Shown piece by piece: positions 34,743-39,521 of a stretch of 39,521 bases of DNA. The notes under the pieces were generated by a model that saw only the letters and a list, made by a program, of their open reading frames with translations, was not told the origin of the DNA and made no database searches. Every line of letters starts with the position of its first letter. The stretch's first letter is position 1. Source of the DNA: Thermocladium sp. (GTDB lineage: Archaea > Thermoproteota > Thermoprotei > Thermoproteales > Thermocladiaceae); contig JAGDXC010000003.1 of NCBI GenBank assembly GCA_023269935.1, positions 3,899 through 43,419 of the forward strand, in the 5' to 3' direction. The position numbers were made by a program, and so were the translations under genes.

Positions 34743-35182
34743 TTAGGATAGTGCGGGACCCGGTGGAAGCCGAAGTTAAGTTCAGTTGCACTCTCTGCGG
34801 CGAGTGCTGCTTAAATACTCAAATGGAGCTGTTAATAGATGATATAGAGAGAATCACGGCTCTAGGGCATAAGCTTGAGGAATTCGCCGAGAAGGGGAGC
34901 GATGGCATATGGAGGCTTAAGAATATTGATGGCCACTGCGTCTTCTATGATCCGGCAACCAAGAGATGCAGCATATATGTGAATAGGCCCATTGGGTGTA
35001 GGCTCTATCCCCTTAACTATGATGATTATGATGGAGCCATTATAGACAAGTCATGCCCTGCCTGGATCACCGTTCCTTCATCCGAGAAAAAGCGACTAGC
35101 AGCAATTCTTCGGAGATTCGTGGAGGAATCACAGAAGACAGATGATGGTGTTAAGCTTCTCCGCATTATGGGGAAAATATAG
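34739..35182 (+). CDS. YkgJ-type cysteine-cluster (metal-chelating) protein
   Basis: The 147-residue protein has the cysteine pattern of the YkgJ/CxxCxxCC family: FSCTLCGECC near residue 20, then CVFYDPATKRC, GCRLYPLNY and a late SCPAW. This family is predicted to bind zinc or an iron-sulfur cluster; no biochemical role is firmly known. The ATG overlaps the trxB stop (ATGA, 4 bp), which suggests translational coupling and a link to thiol/redox metabolism. Length is normal. Confidence 0.85.
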   Translation: MIRIVRDPVEAEVKFSCTLCGECCLNTQMELLIDDIERITALGHKLEEFAEKGSDGIWRLKNIDGHCVFYDPATKRCSIYVNRPIGCRLYPLNYDDYDGAIIDKSCPAWITVPSSEKKRLAAILRRFVEESQKTDDGVKLLRIMGKI

Positions 35183-35263
35183 AATAATGATACTTGAAAT
35201 TACCAAGAGAAGATAACAGTAACTTGGATAATATCAATAAAACTAGGAACCCAGCGGAATTAC

Positions 35264-36010
35264 ATGCGGGTAAAGACCAAATCAGCTCACGTGGATAGTG
35301 GAGCCATCTCCGTGATTATAGTGACATATGGCTTATCGCTTGGATCTGCTGCATTACTTTCTAGCCTAAGCCCGGTCAGAGCCCTACTCACTACTCTTCT
35401 AGTTGCGCTTAATTCACTTAGCTTGGTTAGGGTTCACTTAAGGCTAGTATCAAGGCCTCGACCCACGGATTACGCACTCTTTACAGTTAATGTGGCCCCA
35501 TATGCATACCTTCTATACCCAACTCCGCAGCCTTGGCTTCTCCTTTCACTTATCCCCCTCTTGATATTCATGATGGAGACCTTAAGAGGAAGAGGACGAG
35601 GAGCAGCAGCTAATATTGCCGGCACTGCTCTTCTTTCATCGACGTACTTGCCTTGGCTCTACATGATCGGCATCACGCCAAGTCTAATGATAATCTATAT
35701 AGCAATCATTTGGGAAAGCTATCATGTGTTTTCCGCGATTTACGTGGAGGGAAAGTTACCGTTTAGATCGATTAAGCCATGGGTCTCATCACTTTGGTGG
35801 TTAGTTCTGGCCACGTTATTAACGTACTTAACCATAAATTACAAGCTTTACTTGGCCATGATGGAGCCAACCGCGAGAGCAGTGATTGCTCTAAGAGAGG
35901 GAAAAATTGGCCACAGCAATTTAAGGGCAACAATGAGGAAGATAGGAATATGGTCCCTCATTGAATCAATAATTATGGCGATAATGCTTCTCCTTCTCAT
36001 TAAGTATTAA
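35264..36010 (+). CDS. Hypothetical integral membrane protein
   Basis: The 248-residue protein has about seven hydrophobic spans (roughly 12-36, 38-55, 70-85, 90-106, 118-150, 172-192 and 225-246). A basic loop RGRGRGAA sits near residue 110, and acidic or aromatic residues occur at membrane edges (WESYHVFSAIYVEG). It vaguely resembles YwiC/UbiA-type membrane proteins, but I cannot place it. It follows the YkgJ gene by 81 bp on the same strand and may or may not be part of that operon. The ATG at 35264 is the first in the frame. Confidence 0.65.
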   Translation: MRVKTKSAHVDSGAISVIIVTYGLSLGSAALLSSLSPVRALLTTLLVALNSLSLVRVHLRLVSRPRPTDYALFTVNVAPYAYLLYPTPQPWLLLSLIPLLIFMMETLRGRGRGAAANIAGTALLSSTYLPWLYMIGITPSLMIIYIAIIWESYHVFSAIYVEGKLPFRSIKPWVSSLWWLVLATLLTYLTINYKLYLAMMEPTARAVIALREGKIGHSNLRATMRKIGIWSLIESIIMAIMLLLLIKY

Positions 36011-36288
36011 CCTCTGATACTCCTTGCATTAATGTCCCAAGCATATTAATAGAATGAACAACAAGGATCAATATCTTAAGTTTAATAAAATTTGAAAGGA
36101 TTAACATAAAAATATCATAATAAAAACTTTATAAAAACTTTGGAAAATAGATTAATCCCACCCGAATTACGAAAGGTTTCGCTTTCATTAATCTTCAATA
36201 TGATTAATTTTTCCATTTTGAATCCATAGCGATTCAACCGATGATTCATTATGATTGTGATCCATTAGTAGAATTTTCACTCTATTTC

Positions 36289-37656
36289 CTACTCTATCGT
36301 GGCAGGATACCTATGCTTTACTTGGCTGCTCACTATGCTGTATGCCTCTGCATATATGAAGGCCAGTATCATCCAGAGCAGGAATATCTCTACATATATT
36401 GAGCTCATCTTAGTCAATGCAGCGAGGAGGGAGTAAATTGTTATTCCGGATGCGATTATAGATATAGTTATCCACTTATTAATTCGCCTCCCTATTCCTA
36501 TCCTGGCTAGGGCAAAGTTAGATACTAGATGCACCACTAGGCCAGCCATTGTTGATAATGCACCTAGTACTAGGAATGCATGAAGTGGACCATGAAATAT
36601 GCTTGTGAGTATTACGGATATGCCTAACATGATGCCGGAAACCGACATCACTGAGAATATTGGATTGCCCTTATTATTTAGTTGGGAGAATATGCTTGGA
36701 AGATAACCGTCCACTGACATTGCGTATATAGTTCGTGATGCAGCTATGGAGAAGGCCAGCGTACCTAATACTCCATCGCTTAGCATGGCGAATATCATTA
36801 TTGGATCCAGGTAATCTCCAATGTACTTCCTCAACACATAAAGCACGGGAGAGGGGGTTGAGATTACTTGGTTTATATTATCGTGGAACAACACCATGCC
36901 GGCATTTGCAAAAGCATATACATCGAATGCTGCCAATATGCCGCCTGTCAGAATTACAGCTATGACTGCCTTAGGTATTGTTGACTTAGGATTCTTTGCC
37001 TCACCCGATAGAGGCGTGATGGCACCATACCCTGTTGGTATTGCGGCTGCATATATGACCGCGAGACCCAGATTTGAGAATGAAACTCCGCCCATGAATG
37101 GATTGTTTAATTTAAAGTGAACTAGGTACATTAAGACGAAGCCGACTAAGAGGAGGACCGCTATCTCCGCTGAACCGGCAATTATTGCATACTTAGTTGA
37201 TGGCTTTATTCCGCTGATTGCCAGGAAGGCGGTTATTAATAGAACCGCTATCATAGTTATCGTGGGATCCCAATTAAATAGCCATGAGGAGAGGTAACTA
37301 ACGCCGAAGGCATAGGAGACCCCATATAGTATGGAGTAGAACAAGTATAGGAACCCAGTTTCTATGCCCACTCTATGGCTTAATAATAGATGAGCATACT
37401 TATAGTAGCCGCCCGTCTTAGTTATTTGCCTGGATAACTCGTAAACAACCATTCCATTGAGGAGGACCAGGAGCGTGCCTAGAAGTGCCGCAATGGGGGC
37501 TAGGAGCCCTACGTAAATTATCATTGCAGTTCCATAAGTTAATATGCTGAGGAACGGGGATTGTCCGCCTATTGAGGCGAAGTATATGTCGGTGAACGAT
37601 AATTGCCGCTTCAACGACTTCTTTTCACTGTAACTCCTTCTTACTGACCCAGTCAT
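36289..37656 (-). CDS. APC-superfamily amino acid permease
   Basis: The 455-residue protein has about twelve hydrophobic spans and the APC layout: a polar N-terminus, SFTDIYFASIGGQSPF leading into span 1, a Gly-rich span 1, and GYGAITPLSGEAKNPKSTIPKAV between spans 6 and 7, a typical APC loop. It probably imports an amino acid or related amine by proton or sodium coupling; the substrate cannot be read from the sequence. ATG 37656 is supported by a TATA-like TTTTAAAA (minus strand, 37691-37698) with a leader of ~12 nt. It is monocistronic by layout. Confidence 0.88.
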   Translation of the reverse strand: MTGSVRRSYSEKKSLKRQLSFTDIYFASIGGQSPFLSILTYGTAMIIYVGLLAPIAALLGTLLVLLNGMVVYELSRQITKTGGYYKYAHLLLSHRVGIETGFLYLFYSILYGVSYAFGVSYLSSWLFNWDPTITMIAVLLITAFLAISGIKPSTKYAIIAGSAEIAVLLLVGFVLMYLVHFKLNNPFMGGVSFSNLGLAVIYAAAIPTGYGAITPLSGEAKNPKSTIPKAVIAVILTGGILAAFDVYAFANAGMVLFHDNINQVISTPSPVLYVLRKYIGDYLDPIMIFAMLSDGVLGTLAFSIAASRTIYAMSVDGYLPSIFSQLNNKGNPIFSVMSVSGIMLGISVILTSIFHGPLHAFLVLGALSTMAGLVVHLVSNFALARIGIGRRINKWITISIIASGITIYSLLAALTKMSSIYVEIFLLWMILAFIYAEAYSIVSSQVKHRYPATIE

Positions 37657-37736
37657 ATTTAATGACTACTGACCACCATTACGACGGTGGTTTTAAAAAC
37701 TTATCTTTTGTAAAGAGGATTAAGCCAAAGCTAACT

Positions 37737-38001
37737 CTGACCTCCTCCCCGCCCTAAAGGGGCGAGGTTTATCCGTTCTTTTTTATCACTCAATATAGTT
37801 CCTCCTATTCTGAGGATTAATTTAAACGCGAATTCTACATGAATAGCGATAAAGAGACAACAAATTCCTCGTGGAGGAAAAGAAAGATGGGTTTCAATTT
37901 CAGGATGCGAATCTCATTCACGTATTAATAATGTCAGACAAGTCCATCTGACCACCTCCCTGCCTTTAAGGGATCCTGAGATCCCAGGAGTTACACCTCC
38001 T
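37737..38001. mobile_element. Palindrome-rich remnant of an IS200/IS605-type end (no transposase)
   Basis: Within the 438-bp gene-free stretch 37657-38094, CTGACCTCCTCCCCGCCCTA begins an end hairpin (stem about CCCGCCC/GGGCGAGG, 37745-37767). Further palindromes follow: GTCAGA/TCTGAC (37933-37952) running into a degenerate copy CTGACCACCTCCCTGCC (37948-), GGATC/GATCC (37971-37984) and AGGAG/CTCCT (37986-38001). No coding frame is found inside. It looks like a solo end or a small non-autonomous element. Confidence 0.5.
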
Positions 38002-38094
38002 TTACGGTTATGGTCTAGTTAGTATTTGTTAAGTAGATGACTCTCCTGGATTTTATAGACAAAGTATTTTTACCAGATCGACTGAATATAGTTT

Positions 38095-38952
38095 ATGGAA
38101 TTCAAGGAACTCGATAAAACCGGCATAAAGATACCAGTAATAGGCCTAGGCACGTGGGGCATAGGAGGGGGCTTCTGGATACCGGACTGCTCTAACATGG
38201 ATTCCATGGTGAAGCTATTGAGGGAGGCAATAAATATGGGTTACACAATGATAGATACGGCCGAAATGTATGGAGGCGGCTGCTCAGAAAGAATAATTGG
38301 GGAAGCAATAAAGGGGTTTCCCCGAAATGATCTCTTCATAATAAGCAAGGTATGGCCAACCCATGCGAGGCATGATGACGTGCTGAAATCAGCTAAGGCA
38401 AGCATGGAGAGGTTGGGAACATATATTGATTTATACATGATTCACTGGCCTGCAAGGGATGTACCGATCAGGGAAACCATGCAAGCCATGGAGGAATTAG
38501 TGGATGAAGGCGTAATTCGACACATTGGCGTAAGCAACTTCGATGTGGTTGAGCTAGAGGAGGCGCGGCGATCCTTAACAAAGTATGGAGTAGTGGCCAA
38601 CGAGATACGGTACAACTTATTGGATAGGGATGCAGAGAAGGATTTACTGCCCTATGCAGAGAGAGAGGGAATAACAATAATAGCGTATAGCCCTCTAGGG
38701 ACTGGGGCAATATTAAGGCCTGGAAGCAGAGAGTATAAGTTGCTAGAGGAGGTGGGAAGCAAGTATGGGAAAACGCCTGCACAGGTTCTACTTAATTGGG
38801 TAATACGTAAACCCAATATAGTGGCCATACCAAAGGCAGCTAGGCTGGAGCACATGAGGGAAAACATTGGAGCAATTGGATGGAGGCTAGATGATGATGA
38901 CGTGAAGAAATTGGAGTCCCTCTACACAATTGAGGGACAAGCTAAGTCCTAG
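38095..38952 (+). CDS. Aldo/keto reductase
   Basis: The 285-residue protein is an NAD(P)H-dependent reductase of carbonyl compounds with the full catalytic tetrad: Asp54 and Tyr59 in DTAEMYGGG, Lys85 in ISKVWP and His117 in MIHWP. GVSNFDVVELEEA and the C-terminal cofactor segment IPKAARLEHMRENIGA are also present. Length is slightly short but within family range. Substrate is unknown. A TATA-like AGTATTTTTAC lies ~26 nt upstream of the ATG. Its last 11 bases overlap the convergent gene. Confidence 0.92.
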   Translation: MEFKELDKTGIKIPVIGLGTWGIGGGFWIPDCSNMDSMVKLLREAINMGYTMIDTAEMYGGGCSERIIGEAIKGFPRNDLFIISKVWPTHARHDDVLKSAKASMERLGTYIDLYMIHWPARDVPIRETMQAMEELVDEGVIRHIGVSNFDVVELEEARRSLTKYGVVANEIRYNLLDRDAEKDLLPYAEREGITIIAYSPLGTGAILRPGSREYKLLEEVGSKYGKTPAQVLLNWVIRKPNIVAIPKAARLEHMRENIGAIGWRLDDDDVKKLESLYTIEGQAKS

Positions 38953-39400
38953 ATCCGGACTCCCCCTTCCCTAGTAGAATCCTTAATATCAGTAATGATT
39001 TATAAATGGCTCTCCGAGTTTCTTCTCTTCGCAGCTCGCTGACGATTTGAGATAATGAGACCGGCCCCACATCGCTATTGGCTACTTGAATAGCGGAACG
39101 AATCTTTGCTGCATCAACGCCATTAATGAGATTAATCAATTCAATTATTTTTTCTAAATCATCATCCTTTATGGATGATAATAGATTAATAACCTTATTC
39201 CAATCAATCCCATTAATTACGCTAAATAATTTGCCGAGCAACTCAACTAGATTAAGGCTGGACTCAACCAGTCGTTGTAACTCCTCATCGCTGAGAATTA
39301 ATTGTATTGAATCGAGGATACCCAGCTCATCTAGCCTCTCAAGTATATTTATTGCCTTAGCCACAGCATCCTGCTGCATAAGCATATTATAGAGATCCAC
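38942..39400 (-). CDS. Small helical protein, DUF1641-like
   Basis: The 152-residue protein is almost entirely amphipathic helices with Leu/Ile spacing, and opens with AINILERLDELGILDSIQ, which resembles DUF1641. DUF1641 members often sit next to oxidoreductase genes (formate dehydrogenase or sulfide:quinone reductase), but here the only neighbour is the convergent aldo/keto reductase. The start is GTG at 39400, with a TATA-like block at 39417-39426; ATG 39385 is an alternative. Family assignment is tentative. Confidence 0.6.
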   Translation of the reverse strand: MDLYNMLMQQDAVAKAINILERLDELGILDSIQLILSDEELQRLVESSLNLVELLGKLFSVINGIDWNKVINLLSSIKDDDLEKIIELINLINGVDAAKIRSAIQVANSDVGPVSLSQIVSELRREETRRAIYKSLLILRILLGKGESGSRT

Positions 39401-39460
39401 CTAAAAAAGCCATTCATTAATATATCTAAGAACTATGATGCTTATTCCGCTTAACCGAAC

Positions 39461-39480
39461 CTGACCTCCTCCCCGTCCTA
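39461..39480 (+). repeat. Second copy of the transposon left-end motif
   Basis: CTGACCTCCTCCCCGTCCTA differs at one of 20 positions from 37737-37756. It is followed by a GC-rich, partly self-complementary stretch to ~39500. The window ends 41 bp later, so whether an element follows is unknown. Confidence 0.6.
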
Positions 39481-39521
39481 GGGGGTTCCCCGGGGTCTAG
39501 AGGATTACCCCTTCATGGCTA

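Noticed and set aside
36011..36288. AT-rich spacer with short direct repeats (TAAAAACTTT twice) as a possible origin or RNA gene
   Set aside because: The repeats are too short and too AT-rich to be distinctive; no origin-binding motif set or replication gene is adjacent.
37891..37912. GTTTCAATTTCAGGATGCGAAT resembling a CRISPR repeat start
   Set aside because: It occurs only once; there is no regular repeat-spacer pattern and no cas gene in the window.
38468..38782. 104-codon minus-strand frame inside the aldo/keto reductase
   Set aside because: It is antisense to a gene with a complete catalytic tetrad and has a Leu/Pro/His-rich shadow composition.

Overview
The window comes from a thermophilic or hyperthermophilic crenarchaeon, most likely of the Thermoproteales (Caldivirga/Vulcanisaeta/Thermocladium-like). 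The basis is a full-length reverse gyrase, archaeal TATA boxes centred about 26 nt upstream of many start codons (leaderless transcripts), a tRNA-Thr with a non-canonical intron at position 53/54, a PIN-ATPase-KH protein, an AbrB-PhoU regulator and a GlcSTUV-type sugar transporter. The genus is inferred, not proven.

Layout. 1-3.9 kb: end of a protein with a Q/K/E repeat tail, a membrane-anchored winged-helix protein, an Mtq2/HemK2-like methyltransferase, an AbrB-PhoU regulator and Hsp20. 4.1-8.5 kb: a glucose-type ABC transporter operon in the order glcS-T-U-V. It carries a signal-peptide frameshift in glcS, a frameshift in glcT, and a frameshift plus a stop at the Q-loop codon in glcV. 8.6-15 kb: B12-dependent ribonucleotide reductase (nrdJ) converging on and overlapping reverse gyrase. 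15.3-17.1 kb: a small membrane protein and an alkaline-phosphatase-superfamily hydrolase. 17.2-17.8 kb: a decayed IS200/IS605-type tnpB relic with its end hairpin. 17.9-25 kb: an M1 aminopeptidase with a HEAT-repeat tail, an unrecognised conserved-looking protein, a DUF1614 membrane protein, an orphan transposon-end hairpin, an SDR oxidoreductase and the PIN-ATPase-KH protein. 25.1-29 kb: tRNA-Thr(CGU), an unknown protein and a pair of radical SAM enzymes. 29.1-32.3 kb: a tiny zinc-finger protein divergent from a B3/B4-domain protein, an aldehyde dehydrogenase and a purine-type phosphoribosyltransferase. 32.4-37.7 kb: nagA, trxB overlapping a cysteine-cluster protein, a membrane protein and an APC permease. 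37.7-39.5 kb: a palindrome-rich transposon-end block, an aldo/keto reductase, a DUF1641-like protein and a further end-motif copy.

Most genes are ordinary chromosomal housekeeping or metabolism. The main anomalies are the clustered lesions in the sugar transporter, the unusual tRNA intron and the scattered remains of a TnpB transposon family. The radical SAM pair is the best candidate for an uncharacterised pathway. I did not find a clear new defence or mobile system.
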